Positions 32,567 through 42,535 of a DNA stretch of 64,000 nucleotides are shown one piece after another. The notes below the pieces were generated by a model. It saw only the letters and a list, made by a program, of their open reading frames with translations, was not told the origin of the DNA and did no database searches. How positions within the stretch are numbered: position 1 is the first letter of the stretch; every line of letters starts with the position of its first letter. The translations under genes were made by a program, and so were the position numbers. The stretch is from Sanderia malayensis (lineage: Eukaryota; Cnidaria; Scyphozoa; Semaeostomeae; Pelagiidae): contig RQOL01000729.1 of assembly GCA_013076295.1 (NCBI GenBank), positions 3,658,001-3,722,000 on the forward strand. Reading direction: 5' to 3'.

Positions 32567-33579
32567 TAAAGGCCCTGTTACGCTAGGCAATCTTTTCAGC
32601 AACCTGTCTCGCAATGCATTGCGAGACAGGTTGCTGATAAAATTGCACAGTGTAACAGGGGTTGTTTTGCAACTTTTTTCATGCGCGCAACGTTGCACAG
32701 AGAATAACTCAAGTCTACTTTTCGCAATGCATTGCAGCAATTTGCATCACCATTGCACAGTGTATCACCCTTCAGCAGCTTTTCTCGCAATTTTTAAGAA
32801 ATTTTATTCAATAGCGCATGCGCACATGTGCAAATCAGCATGAACACTCTGTCCAAGATGGCGGCAAGCGAAGTTGGCGTGTTTGTTAAAAGTAGTAGAA
32901 TTGAAATCGAGGAAACTGCAAGAGATGAAGCTAATAAAGGAAACACAATGACCGAACAACAGATAGACGCCCCAGGAAAACTGGACGATAAAGAAAAGAA
33001 GCTATTTATCGAAGCATTTCAAAGTTATCCTTGTTTGTGGAATACCAGTCTTGCTGTTTACAAGAACAAGCTTAAAAAGGTAGAGGCTTCGAAAGCACTG
33101 ATGTCCCGCTTCAAAATATCCATGGAAGATATGAAAAAAACATATGCATAGTCTTAGGACATCCATGGTGCGTGAGGTGAAGAGAATGCAGGAGGATAAA
33201 AGCTATGCCTCGAAATGGACATTTTTTAAACAAATGGAGTTTTTGAAAGAAGAAGTATTCAACAATTTGCAGTCTAAAGAAGATAAAGAGTGGACTGATG
33301 ATGAGGTAGAAACTATAGCAGATTTTTACAAAGGAAATCAATATCTTTGGAACCACCATCTGAGTGAGTATAGAGATAGAGATAAGAAAGAAATCGCAAT
33401 GAGAAAGCTTGAAAATCAGCTGCCTAATCGTTCATCTGAAGATATCAAATCACAATGGCATAAACTTAAAACAATTTTTGACCGAGAAGATAAGAGAGTT
33501 GAGGGAAGCAAGAGGTCTGGAGCTGGGACAGATTCAGTTTATGTTTCCACCTGGAAGTTTTATAAACTGTTGATGTTTA
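32567..33579 (+). mobile_element. PIF/Harbinger-type element, 5' end with MADF gene (partial)
   Basis: The terminus AGGCCCTGTTACGCTAGGCAAT follows GTATAA inside the DUF6589 gene. Within 90 bp it is mirrored by ATTGCACAGTGTAACAGGG. Further copies of TTGCACAGTGTA lie at about 32752. Such GGCCCTGTTACAC termini and TWA targets are typical of PIF/Harbinger elements, which carry a transposase and a Myb/MADF accessory protein. Only the accessory gene is present here. The sequence resumes for a few codons after the Gypsy element (38703-38731), and no transposase or right end was found. Confidence 0.55.
32597..32636. repeat. Perfect 40-bp palindrome in the Harbinger terminus
   Basis: Each 20-nt arm is the exact reverse complement of the other, centred on CAATGCATTG (CAGCAACCTGTCTCG ... 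CGAGACAGGTTGCTG). It lies at the centre of the wider imperfect inverted repeat 32567-32660. It is a plausible transposase or accessory-protein binding site, or a fused pair of element ends. Confidence 0.9.
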
Positions 33580-33584
33580 TGTAG
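32840..33584 (+). pseudogene. Two-MADF-domain protein, frameshifted and end-replaced
   Basis: From ATG at 32840 the first MADF domain reads FIEAFQSYPCLWNTSL and RFKISMEDMKKTY, with one frameshift near 33145. It then continues SLRTSMVREVKRM and KWTFFKQMEFL. A second MADF follows: IADFYKGNQYLWNHHL, RSSEDIKSQWHKLK and STWKFYKLL. MADF domains bind DNA and act as accessory factors of PIF/Harbinger transposases. The gene's last codons are displaced by the Gypsy LTR at 33580; the present stop at 33582-33584 lies inside the LTR. The original end resumes after the TTTA duplication at 38703. Confidence 0.65.
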
Positions 33585-33871
33585 CGTGCCGCTATTGTAG
33601 ATTGCGGCATTTCTTGTAATATTGCCGCCAATAAGGCCGGCACTTAATGACACTTGATATTTTCTTATAACACTTAATATCTTCTTCTTATTTACTTTTA
33701 ATACCTTCCTCGGCAGCCTTATAATATGTATATGAATTAGAATTCAACCTTGTACCTTGAGTAAATATATAACTTGGAGCTGAGCGTTAAAGAATCAGAA
33801 TTATACAGTTACTGCTTTGAACGGTTGTCGTTTTGTGCTTGTTCTTCTCTCTGCGAATCCTAAACGCTACA
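33580..33871 (+). repeat. Gypsy 5' LTR
   Basis: 292 bp, starting TGTAGCGTGCC and ending AACGCTACA, a perfect 7-bp terminal inversion. The sequence TCTGGTGACAGGAGC follows at once and is the likely tRNA primer-binding site (TGGTGACAGGAGC). A TATATAAC stretch near 33768 may be the promoter. Confidence 0.95.
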
Positions 33872-33916
33872 TCTGGTGACAGGAGCTAGAGCTGAAGATC
33901 CAAGCTGTACTCGACG

Positions 33917-34918
33917 ATGTCTGTTTCTATTATTCCTGAGAATTTCGAATCTGGTGATTTTGTGGCATGGCTTCGTAATTTTGAGTGCTGTGCTTCTGCT
34001 AATGGATGGAAGGATGAAGATAAACTGAAGAAATTGCCTGCTTTTCTGAAGGGACCGGCTGCTGCTCATTTCCATGGTCTTGTCGCTGAGCAAAAGGAAA
34101 GCTATGCTACGTTGTCGGCACATCTCAAGAAAGCACTGTGTCCAGTCGTGAGCTGTGAATTGTTCTACGCTGAGTTTGACTGCCGAAAGTTGCGACCCAC
34201 AGAAGACCCGAATTTGTTGCTGTGGGATCTTGAAGATCTTCTACGCAAAGCCGAGCCTGATTTGTCCGACGACGCACATGCTGCTCTTCTGGCGCGGCAA
34301 TTTATGAAAAGTTTGCCGCACGATATTCGTCTGCGTCTGCTAGATGGCAACCCTACGCCGTCACTGCAAGACATGCGTGAGTTCATCGAACGTTACCGAG
34401 CCGTTCATCTCTTTTGCCGGGACGAGTCGCCTGTCTTGAGCACCAGTGCTGTGCCCAATGCTGCTCCGCCGGATGATTTTCGAGACGCCATCACAAGTTT
34501 GACTGCCGCCATTGCAAACGTGACGCAAAATCAAGAAAAGCTTCAGGCTGCTGTTTCTCAGCAACAACAACAGCCATGTCAGCAAAATGCAACACCGAGA
34601 TCAAGATGGCCGTCCCAAGACACCAGCAACAGTCGTGCTCCATGCCTTTGTTTCAACTGCAACCAAGTGGGACATTTTGCTCGAGAGTGTCCATGGGATG
34701 TTAACTGTTCGTTGTGCCATGGATGGGGACATAGCCGTGACCAGTGTGCCAACAACTTTGTGAACGCCGACCACCGCAATGCTACTCAAGAAACCTTGCC
34801 TAGGCCATTAGCTTCTACAAATGTAAGTCGTAATTCAGTATCTGTTGGTAATGTAGGTAATGCAGTATCTTCTTCTTCTTCTGCACGTTCTTTAAACTTC
34901 AACGGAGTGCCTCAGTAA
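33917..34918 (+). CDS. Gypsy gag protein
   Basis: 333 residues from ATG at 33917, intact. The N-terminal half is the helical capsid domain ([39 protein letters not shown]). A Gln-rich linker follows (residues about 205-235) and then two zinc knuckles, [14 protein letters not shown] and [14 protein letters not shown]. It assembles the virus-like particle and binds the RNA genome. The stop TAA lies 36 nt before the start of the next frame. Confidence 0.9.
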   Translation: MSVSIIPENFESGDFVAWLRNFECCASANGWKDEDKLKKLPAFLKGPAAAHFHGLVAEQKESYATLSAHLKKALCPVVSCELFYAEFDCRKLRPTEDPNLLLWDLEDLLRKAEPDLSDDAHAALLARQFMKSLPHDIRLRLLDGNPTPSLQDMREFIERYRAVHLFCRDESPVLSTSAVPNAAPPDDFRDAITSLTAAIANVTQNQEKLQAAVSQQQQQPCQQNATPRSRWPSQDTSNSRAPCLCFNCNQVGHFARECPWDVNCSLCHGWGHSRDQCANNFVNADHRNATQETLPRPLASTNVSRNSVSVGNVGNAVSSSSSARSLNFNGVPQ

Positions 34919-34953
34919 AGGGCTGTATTGACGGTCACCCCAATGTTTTTGTC

Positions 34954-36770
34954 TTGGCCTCTAGTTTTCCCTTGAGCTCTCAGCCCCTTGTCCAATGTTT
35001 TTTGAATGGGTCTACAGTTAGTGCCTTAATTAATACAGGCTCAATGAAATCGTTTATTAGCAAGGGTGTTTTCCAAAACTTGCAGTCCTCACCGCCGCTT
35101 GATCCAGTCGACTTAAACTGTGTAGGTGTTACTGGCCAGCCTTTGCCTGTTGATGGCTCAGCTCGGTTTAATTTGTCTTTTGCTAGTGTTCATCAGCACT
35201 CCTACTCAGGTGAATTTTTAATTTCATCTCAATTAATTCAACCGTTACAATGCATATTAGGTTGGGATTTCTTAACAGGCAATGGCCTACAGTTGTCATA
35301 TAAAACAAATGGCACTTATTCTTTAGAGGGTGAGCATGGGTCCACACCCTTAGTTCCCCTTACAGATAAACAGGAGAACCCAGCTAGTGCACCAGAATTG
35401 TGTTGTCTGATCCAGTCTACGAATAGGAGTTTTGTTAATGTAGAGTTAGTTAACAGTGTTTGCATTCCAGCACGTACTGAAATTTTAGCTAGCGGCAAAA
35501 TTCAGCGCGGCGCTCGCGATCAATTAGGCATGCTTTCACCTTTTGATTCTGATTCTAAGTTACCACAACATGTTTTACCGGCTTATTTAATATGTCAAGC
35601 GCAGTCATGTAATGTGCCGATCCGTTTAATGAATACGTCAAGTTTTGATATCGAGTTGCAAACAGGTCAGAGTATTTGTCAATTTTGTCCCGTTGATGAA
35701 ATGCCTTGTGATACCGCCAATCAACCGTTATATCCGGTACTTTCTTCTGTAGAAGCCAAAAATAAACTTCGGGGCGATATTGAAAATGCATTAAGCAAAG
35801 ATCTTAGCTCTGCCGACCGACAAACGATATTAAATACGCTGCTCGCGTTTTCTGATGTTTTTGCTGAAAATCTAGGCCATACTGATGTTATTGAACACCA
35901 GATAAATACTGGGGTTGCTCACTCAATTAGACAATACCCCCGCCGCCTTCCGTACGCATTTCGCAAGGAAACTAGAAAACAGATTCAGGACATGCTTGAC
36001 CAGGGGGTATTCCAACCGAGTAAAAGTCCGTGGGCCTCCCCTATTGTGCTTGTAAAAAAGAAGGATGGTAGCTATCGTTTTTGCATAGATTATCGCAAGC
36101 TTAATTCTGTCACCAAGAAAGATGCGCATCCGTTGCCTAGGGTTGATGATCTATTAGATGCACTGCACGGCTTGTGCATTTTTATACTTTAGATTTACGT
36201 TCTGGCTATTGGCAGATTAGCGTTGATCCGCAAGACCGCGAAAAGACCGCTTTTATTACGCCTGACGGCTTATGGGAATTTCTCCGTCTTTCCTTTGGTG
36301 TTTCTGGGGGGTGTGCAACGTTTCAACGAGCGATTGAAATTGTTTTGTCAGGACTAACATATGATACATGTTTATGTTATTTTGATGATGTCATCATACC
36401 GTCTTCTAGCATAGACCAACACTGCGAGCGGTTAGCCTTAGTATTGTCTCGTTTCCGCCAGCATAATTTGCGCGTTAAAGCCACTAAGTGTCATTTTGGT
36501 GCGGCTAGTGTATTATTTCTTGGTCACATAGTTTCCGCGCAGGGTATACACACTGATCCCAAAAAACTGGAAGCTGTTTCACAGCTTTCCAATCCTACTA
36601 ACGTAGAGCAGGTCCGATCATTTCTAGGGTTAGCAGGGTATTATCGCCGCTTTATTCCGCATTTTGCTACCGTAACCGCCCCGCTTGTTGCGCTTACTAA
36701 AAAATCCGTCAAGTTTTCATGGGGTCAATTACAACAAACCGCATTTAACACTATTAAAGCACATATACTT
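34954..36770 (+). pseudogene. Gypsy pol: protease and reverse transcriptase, RNase H deleted
   Basis: The first frame (34954-36192) contains an aspartic protease whose active site reads ALINTGS in place of the expected DTGS. RT follows with [33 protein letters not shown] and CIDYRKLN. A frameshift near 36175 leads to [12 protein letters not shown] and CYFDDVI (catalytic Asp pair; Phe in the usual Val or Met position). FLGHIVS and FLGLAGYYRRFIPHF follow. Immediately after the tether (QTAFNTIKAHI) the reading jumps at about 36768 to the post-RNase H sequence SANANADALSRFLP, so essentially the whole RNase H domain is missing. The altered protease Asp and this deletion make the copy non-autonomous. 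Confidence 0.85.
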
Positions 36771-36779
36771 TTGATATCA

Positions 36780-38391
36780 AGCATAGGCTCGGTTCCGCAA
36801 ACGCTAACGCTGATGCCTTGTCGCGGTTTTTGCCCGAAAAGCCTAAAAACTCGGTTCCTACTTGCGCCACTACTGCTTCGCTGTCTTATAATCTTTTTGA
36901 CACACAGCGTAGCGATAGTCGCTTAAACATTATAATTGATTTGAAGTTAGCAAAACTGCCAAAACCACCGCTATTTGCTTGGCGTAGTGACCCTGTATTA
37001 AAAGCCTTTTGGCATTGCTGGGACACCTGGCATATTGTAAACGGGTTGCTCGTTAAAAGTCCGCATGAAAAGCAATTGTTACCAGAGTACTCGTTTGTCA
37101 TTCCAACTGAATTGATTCCATCGGTGCTGCACGGTATTCATAGCAACCAACTTTCTGGTCATCTAGGCATTAAGCAAACTATTCTACGCACCAAAAACCG
37201 TTTTTTCTGGCCTATGATGAAACAACACATTGTCAATTTTGTTCGTTCTTGCCAAACTTGTGCGCAAAATAAATCCGACTTTAGTCGTAATCCTGCACCC
37301 ATGCAGCCTTTAACCGTGAGTGAGCCTTTTGTATTTTGGGCCATGGACTATATGGGGCCACTCCCTGAAACCGCTAGGGGTAATAAACATCTACTCGTAG
37401 TTATGGGCCATTTCACTAAGTGGTGCGAAATATTTCCCACGCCCAATCAAAAAGCACGCACCGTAGCCGAAATTTTAGTTTTTCGCGTTTTCAGTCGATT
37501 TGGTCCGCCAACTATTATTCATTCCGACCAAGGCCGCAGTTTTGAAAGTCACCTTATGCAGGAAATTTGCGATATAATGGGCACGCATAAATCACACACT
37601 ACTGCCTATCTTCCGCAGTGTGACGGGCAGGTTGAGCGTCAGAACCGCACTATTCAAGACATGCTCACGTCTATTGCGTCTGCCCATAAGGATGACTGGG
37701 ATATTTGGGTAAGTCTTGTAGCTTACGCTTATAACACGAGCGTTCACGAATCTACTGGGCTTAGTCCATACGAACTGGTTTTCGGTCGCGAAGCGCGCAC
37801 ACCGCTAGAATTAGATCTTAGCTTACCACTAAAAACCCTTCTGATCAATCTGAATATTCGCAGACAATAAGGCAAAAGCTGCAGAGTATCAAGCGGACTG
37901 CGCAACATAACTTAGATCAAAGTCGTGCTAGGCAGAAAAATTATTACGATCGCCGTGTAGCTGAATGGCATCCACATCCAGTCGGTAGTTCCGTACGGCT
38001 GCGTCGCCCCAAAATGTGGAAGTTTGGGAAAAGGTGGCTCGGCCCGTACGAAATTCTTGACAACCAGGGGGTGAATTATTGGATACGTTGCGCAGACAGT
38101 AAAACTAAGGTAGTTCATCATGATAATCTTAAGGTCAGTGTTGTGCCATCCGGGCGAGGTGAGCCGCACTGCCCAGTAACTGAGTCGGCAGAAAATCAAG
38201 TTGTGGTTGGGGAACCTGCTATTGAAGAGGAAAACACACCCTTGTTTGTTTCGAACCCTGAGCCTGTCCCAGGTATCCCGGCGGGTAGCCCTGTGCGCAG
38301 AAACCCTGCGCACCCTTCTAATGACCGCACTCGACCCGCACGACTGAGGCAAAATCCGCCGTTGAGGTTTGGAGAACTTCTTTATAACTAA
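36780..38391 (+). pseudogene. Gypsy pol: integrase and C-terminal tail, frameshifted
   Basis: The frame 36818-37870 has the HHCC zinc domain (HGIHSNQLSGHLGIKQT, SCQTCAQNK). The DDE core is complete: MDYMGPLP for the first Asp, HSDQGRSFES for the second and DGQVERQNR for the Glu. YELVFGREARTPLEL follows. A frameshift near 37845 leads to the GPY/F-type C-terminus (VGSSVRLRRP, KRWLGPYEIL) and a Pro-rich tail ending at 38391. Integrase inserts the cDNA. The polypurine tract AAGGGGGTGATGG (about 38395-38407) sits directly before the 3' LTR. Confidence 0.9.
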
Positions 38392-38407
38392 ATTAAGGGG
38401 GTGATGG

Positions 38408-38698
38408 TGTAGCGTGCCGCTATTATAGATTGCGGCATTTCTTGTAATATTGCCGCCAATAAGGCCGGCACTTAATGACACTTGATATTTTCTTATAACA
38501 CTTAATATCTTCTTCTTATTTACTTTAATACCTTCCTCAGCAGCCTTATAATATATATAGGAATTAGAATTGAACCTTGTACCTTGAGTCAATATATAAC
38601 TTGGAGCTGAGCGTTAAAGAATCAGAATTATACAGTTACTGCTTCGAACGGTTGTCGTTTTGTGCTTGTTCTTCTCTCTGCGAATCCTAAACGCTACA
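38408..38698 (+). repeat. Gypsy 3' LTR
   Basis: 291 bp, TGTAGCGTGCC to AACGCTACA, about 97% identical to the 5' LTR by eye (seven substitutions and a one-base indel). It is followed by TTTA, the target duplication. Confidence 0.95.
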
Positions 38699-38869
38699 TT
38701 TACAAAGAGAACCAACGGGGAAAGTAAGCGTTAAATAAAAATTCAAGTTAGTGAATCGTGTTTGAAATATCAACTAGGATTTCAGAGTTTTATGAGCAAG
38801 TTTGGAATGTGTATGTATGAATGAGAGTTTGAAGAAATTCAGGACATATTAAGAAATAAGGAGAAGGTG

Positions 38870-39505
38870 ATGGACGTAAAGACAATGTTAGAACAGTATG
38901 AAAAAAATATGAAAAAAAAACTGATAGAGAATGATGCGGATGATACAGGCTAATTTTGTACAAAGATGTTTTTTCCGACCAATGCGCAATTGAGCAAATT
39001 GAAGTTCTTTTTTCAAAATACAGATTTTGAAATTGTGGAAACGAATGCACTGTTACAAAAAATGAACAATGTTCGTTATTTTACAGACGCCAAAACGAAT
39101 CAGGAGGACATAGATGAGAGAAGTGTATTAGATAAACACTTAAAAGAAGCTCTAATAGAATTATTAGTGATTCGTTCTACAAATATCGGGGTTGCAAATG
39201 ATCAAATGATGAGAATGGAGGATGTAGAGAGAGTAGGAAATGAAATGAAGCAAGAATCCTTGATTCAAAAAAAAATCACGGACATTAATGCCATTTTGAA
39301 TAGAAAGTATTCAGAAGTCGAACGAAGGCAAGTAACGTCTGTGATGAAAGAGATCGTATATGCAGAAATAGTGCCAGATCGAGAGATAATTGATCAAATG
39401 TTTGATGAGGAAGTGGTAGAAGAAGACATAGTAGATGTGTTTGAAAAAGAGCCAATGAAACGAAAGCGGGATAGTGACGTAGATGAAGAAACATTGCATG
39501 AATAA
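38870..39505 (+). CDS. Unknown Polinton protein, preceded by a 27-residue ORF
   Basis: The main frame starts at ATG 38966 and gives 179 residues, intact (MFFPTNAQLSKLKFFF ... DEETLHE). It is acidic and helical (VLDKHLKEALIELLVIR, an EEVVEEDIVDVFEKE tail), with a basic KRKRDSD patch near the end that could be a nuclear signal. Immediately upstream, 38870-38953 encodes a 27-residue acidic/basic peptide (MDVKTMLEQYEKN...). No family recognised. It is the first gene of the plus arm. Confidence 0.5.
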
Positions 39506-39572
39506 TGCAATTTTTGAATGAGTCGACGAAAAAAAGGAAAAGAAAGAATGATTGACAGAAACAACATGCGAA

Positions 39573-40136
39573 ATGTCAATCATAAATAGGATATCAGGTG
39601 TGCGAGAGCGAGGAGAAATCAACAGAAACAAAATGGCAAATGTACGAGTATATTACGAACAAAAGCGAACTGAGGAAGAGGTGAGACATGCAATAAGGGG
39701 ATATCAAACAGATAGACGCATTAAAGAATTGGCGGTGTGTGATTCAAATAATACACTAAGTTATGTGAATAAAAGAAGAGACGATGGAGGGTCGGAGGAG
39801 TACATCTTTAATGCGGATAAACAGCAAGTAGAAGAGCCAGGTCTGGTTGACATTGGGCAAGCATGGTCAGCAATAGATGAAATTGGGAATTTTCCGAAAT
39901 TATTGGAAATATTGAAAAAGCTGGAGAAGTGGGAATACAAGACAGTTAGAGAACCGGAGAGAGATCCATGCAAGCATAGCTTTGGGTTCATAACGGTACA
40001 TCCAGAAGGAGAAGTGACGATACATTTTTATTTGAAGGGAAGGATGTATGCTTCACACACATTGCGTTTCATGCAAAGTGTAGCGACAAATGTGACAACT
40101 CCTCCGCTATCATCACCAGTCACAGAGCACAGCTAG
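39573..40136 (+). CDS. Unknown Polinton protein, 187 aa
   Basis: This frame is intact from ATG 39573 (the frame is open a few codons further up). The N-terminal third is basic (RERGEINRNK, YYEQKRTEEEVRHAIRGYQT). The C-terminal half has mixed hydrophobic segments (FPKLLEILKKLEKWEYKT, HPEGEVTIHFYLKGRMY) suggesting a small folded domain. An ATGATTGACAG motif like that upstream of other genes of this element precedes it (39548). Function unknown. Confidence 0.5.
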   Translation: MSIINRISGVRERGEINRNKMANVRVYYEQKRTEEEVRHAIRGYQTDRRIKELAVCDSNNTLSYVNKRRDDGGSEEYIFNADKQQVEEPGLVDIGQAWSAIDEIGNFPKLLEILKKLEKWEYKTVREPERDPCKHSFGFITVHPEGEVTIHFYLKGRMYASHTLRFMQSVATNVTTPPLSSPVTEHS

Positions 40137-40214
40137 AACACGAATTGTGATGAAAATGAATTTTTACGTTATTTTTTACGTATATATTAAGTATCTAGTG
40201 ATACTATATTCAAA

Positions 40215-41157
40215 ATGTCGAAGAAACGGTATGTAAACGATATATACCATATACAGGATGAAAATGATGATGATGAAAATAGTGATGATGAAAATCGTTT
40301 TTTATTGAGTAAACTGCAACAAAGTAAACAACGGAAAGCAGATGATGATGAGAATAGGTTAATAAATGATATTCGGATGGAAAGGTTGTACGCTGAAGTA
40401 AATTCAATTTTAAATGAAATGCCGGAGGTGATAGATATAACATTGAAGAATCCATTTACCCTGTTATTAACAGATAAATCAGGGTGTGGCAAAACCTATT
40501 GGGTAATAAAACTCTTGGAAAAGTGGAAAGAAGAAACAAATGATGTTGTTTTATGGGATAGAGCAAACGCAAGTGTTTGAAAGATTACGACGTGATTTTG
40601 GTGAAAAACATGTGGAATTCATTAAAGGGTTAGATAAAGAAAAACTAGAAAACGCGAAGAATTGTATAATAGTCCTAGATGATTTAATGACGGAAATGAG
40701 AAACGATACAGATGTGTCACAATTATTCCCAAAAGGTTCACATCATAAAACAGTTACAGTTTTTATTTTATGGCAATCGCCATTCCCACAAGGAAAAATA
40801 ACAAAGGAGATAGCGACAAATGCAGATTATCAAGTAGTATTTAACAATGAAAGACACAAAAGTCAATTGGCGGTTCTTTGTCAGCAAATGACCTTCGAAA
40901 AGCAAGAAGGGAGAGAGTAATTCAAAAAAATCCAAAAATATTTCAATAATAATAATGAGAAATTTCCAAATGTGTTGATGAATTTTAAACCGGGAGAAGA
41001 AAAAAAGATAAAATATTTGATAAATTTGATAAATAAAGTGAGGATGAAAAAAATCATGTCAGGAATTTTAAAGTGCAGAGAAGAAGGTCGTAAATATAAG
41101 AAAAAAAAGGGGGTGCTGGAGGAAGTACCGTTGCAGCGTATAGTCTATTTGGGTTAG
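40215..41157 (+). pseudogene. Packaging ATPase (FtsK/HerA, A32-like), frameshifted
   Basis: ATG at 40215 begins an acidic N-terminus. Walker A follows in LLLTDKSGCGKTYWVIKLL (about 40460-40520). A frameshift near 40550 leads to Walker B CIIVLDDLM (about 40660-40690), LFPKGSHHKTVTVFILWQ (sensor region) and ITKEIATNADYQVVFNNERH. In-frame TAA at 40918, after which the same frame continues with NFKPGEEKKIKYL, typical of the C-terminus. These ATPases pump element DNA into capsids. The family fit is good. The frameshift and stop make it inactive. Confidence 0.85.
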
Positions 41158-41159
41158 AT

Positions 41160-41640
41160 CATGGCACAAAAAAAGAAAAAAAACGCTTTTTGCGACTAGT
41201 AGGGCTAAAAGGAAAAAGAGTCAAGACATTTAGTGATGTGACAGGGTTTGGACGAACATTAAATAAATCAAAAAAGAAAAACATGATAAAAAAAAGAAAA
41301 GGGAAAAACGGAAAGCCTATAAAAAATAAGAATGGGGAAAAGAAGTAAGAATAGGAGCTGTTGCTGGTCGATTAGCAGCGAGAGGACTTACACGAGCTGC
41401 ACTAAAAGCTGGAGCGGAAGCAGTAGCAAAACGAGCCGCAATCGAATTAGGAAAAGGATCACTACAAGCAGGGGGGTCAGCAACTGCAGACGCTGCACTA
41501 ACTAATTAAGGAGGTAGAGGAAAAATTAATATGAGATTGCTTATGAGAGAAATTTTGAAATATAAGGAAAAAACGGGAAAACGACGTAAGAGAAGAAAAA
41601 AATGAAATATTTTAAAGCAAAAATATTGTTTGGAAAAAGG
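41160..41640 (+). pseudogene. Basic and Ala-rich core-like protein remnants
   Basis: Lys-rich frames (MAQKKKKNAF then TAG; KKRKGKNGKPIKNKNGEKK) run into an Ala-rich stretch (GAVAGRLAARGLTRAALKAG, QAGGSATADAALTN) ending at 41510, in shifting frames. Two very short basic frames follow (41531 MRLLMREILKYKEKTGKRRK, 41602 MKYFKAKILFGKRSS). The arrangement parallels 12234-12929 and looks like a broken DNA-condensing or membrane-active virion protein. The role is inferred from composition. Confidence 0.4.
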
Positions 41641-41669
41641 TCATCGTTTCAAGCTAAAAGAAAAAAAAG

Positions 41670-41819
41670 ATGACTAGAGTGAAATCAATGGTGGGGACGG
41701 GAAAAATAAAGTTCAATCCATTTTCGAAGACGACAAAAGAACTAGTGCGAAAAGCTTTTGTAGGAGGTGGGTTAACATTGATTCAACAACCTGATGGACA
41801 ACTTGTAATAAGGAAATAA
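41670..41819 (+). CDS. Short basic ORF, 49 aa
   Basis: Starts MTRVKSMVGTGKIKFNPFSK and ends QPDGQLVIRK, with a central Gly/Val hydrophobic segment (AFVGGGLTLI). Intact and closely spaced with its neighbours. It resembles a small virion-associated peptide, but no family is recognised. Confidence 0.4.
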   Translation: MTRVKSMVGTGKIKFNPFSKTTKELVRKAFVGGGLTLIQQPDGQLVIRK

Positions 41820-41897
41820 GGGGTTTTAAAAAAAGGATATGAAAAAAAGATATATAATAATCAAAGATAGCAATAAACAACTAGACGGAAAGAAAAC

Positions 41898-42074
41898 ATG
41901 GAATGTCTTCGCTGTATAAAGGTGACAGTTAGCGATAAAGAATCGGCAGAAGGGATAGATGCAGAATTGAAACAGTGGGCATCAAAACAAACGGTTTTAA
42001 ATATAAAAGTGGTTGCGGGTCATTTTTTTTTAGGGGACAAGGTAATTTTGGTGATTTCAACGGATGGTACATAA
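41898..42074 (+). CDS. Small unknown Polinton ORF, 58 aa
   Basis: From ATG 41898: MECLRCIKVTVSDKE, then a TVLNIKVVAGHFFLGDKVILVIS beta-rich end. A CxxxC-like start (CLRC) could bind a metal. An AT-rich TATATAATAA stretch lies about 50 nt upstream. Beyond it, 42075-42450 shows only short remnants. Confidence 0.4.
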   Translation: MECLRCIKVTVSDKESAEGIDAELKQWASKQTVLNIKVVAGHFFLGDKVILVISTDGT

Positions 42075-42456
42075 GTGTTAACAAAACAAAGGGGTGATTG
42101 TGTAAAGTGGATTGAAAACGGTTTGAGAAATAGATGGGAACTCCTTTCTGCAATTGAAGAGGTTGCGGATATAATAAATAAGCAAGAGTGAAACTGTAAA
42201 CTGTGGCTTTTATGAATTTTGCGCTGCTGCGTTCATCTGGGAAAAAAAAGAAGTAGAGGAAAGACAGAAAGAAATATGCACGAAAACTGAAAAGCTTTAG
42301 AGTTATTAGTAAGACAACTTATCCACCAAATAGTGCGCATCACCATAAACCATACGGCAACTGCCATAAACGAATTATAGGAATATTAAAGAAAAATAAA
42401 TAAATGTAGAATAGGGTTAAAGGTCAGTAAAGCTGTGAATCATTGTCAATTGAAAG

Positions 42457-42466
42457 TATATAAAAG
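42457..42466 (+). promoter_or_regulatory. TATA box of the 42536 gene
   Basis: TATATAAAAG, 70 nt before the ATG at 42536, with GTCAATTGAAAG directly upstream. The same TATATAAAA word recurs before the genes at 43578 and 44000 in this element. Confidence 0.6.
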
Positions 42467-42535
42467 TGTTGCAAACTGAGGTTTGTTCATTCACATTTGG
42501 GTTATCTCTTGTGTACATCTCTAAAAACTAGCAAC

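Larger units (their letters stand above)
33580..38698 (+). mobile_element. Ty3/Gypsy LTR retrotransposon
   Basis: 5,119 bp with LTRs at both ends (TGTAGCG...CGCTACA) and a 4-bp target duplication TTTA (33576-33579 and 38699-38702). Gene order is gag, protease, reverse transcriptase, integrase. The RNase H region is largely deleted and there are frameshifts, so it is inactive. It was inserted into the MADF ORF of the Harbinger-type element. The two LTRs differ at about eight positions, so it is not brand new. Confidence 0.95.
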
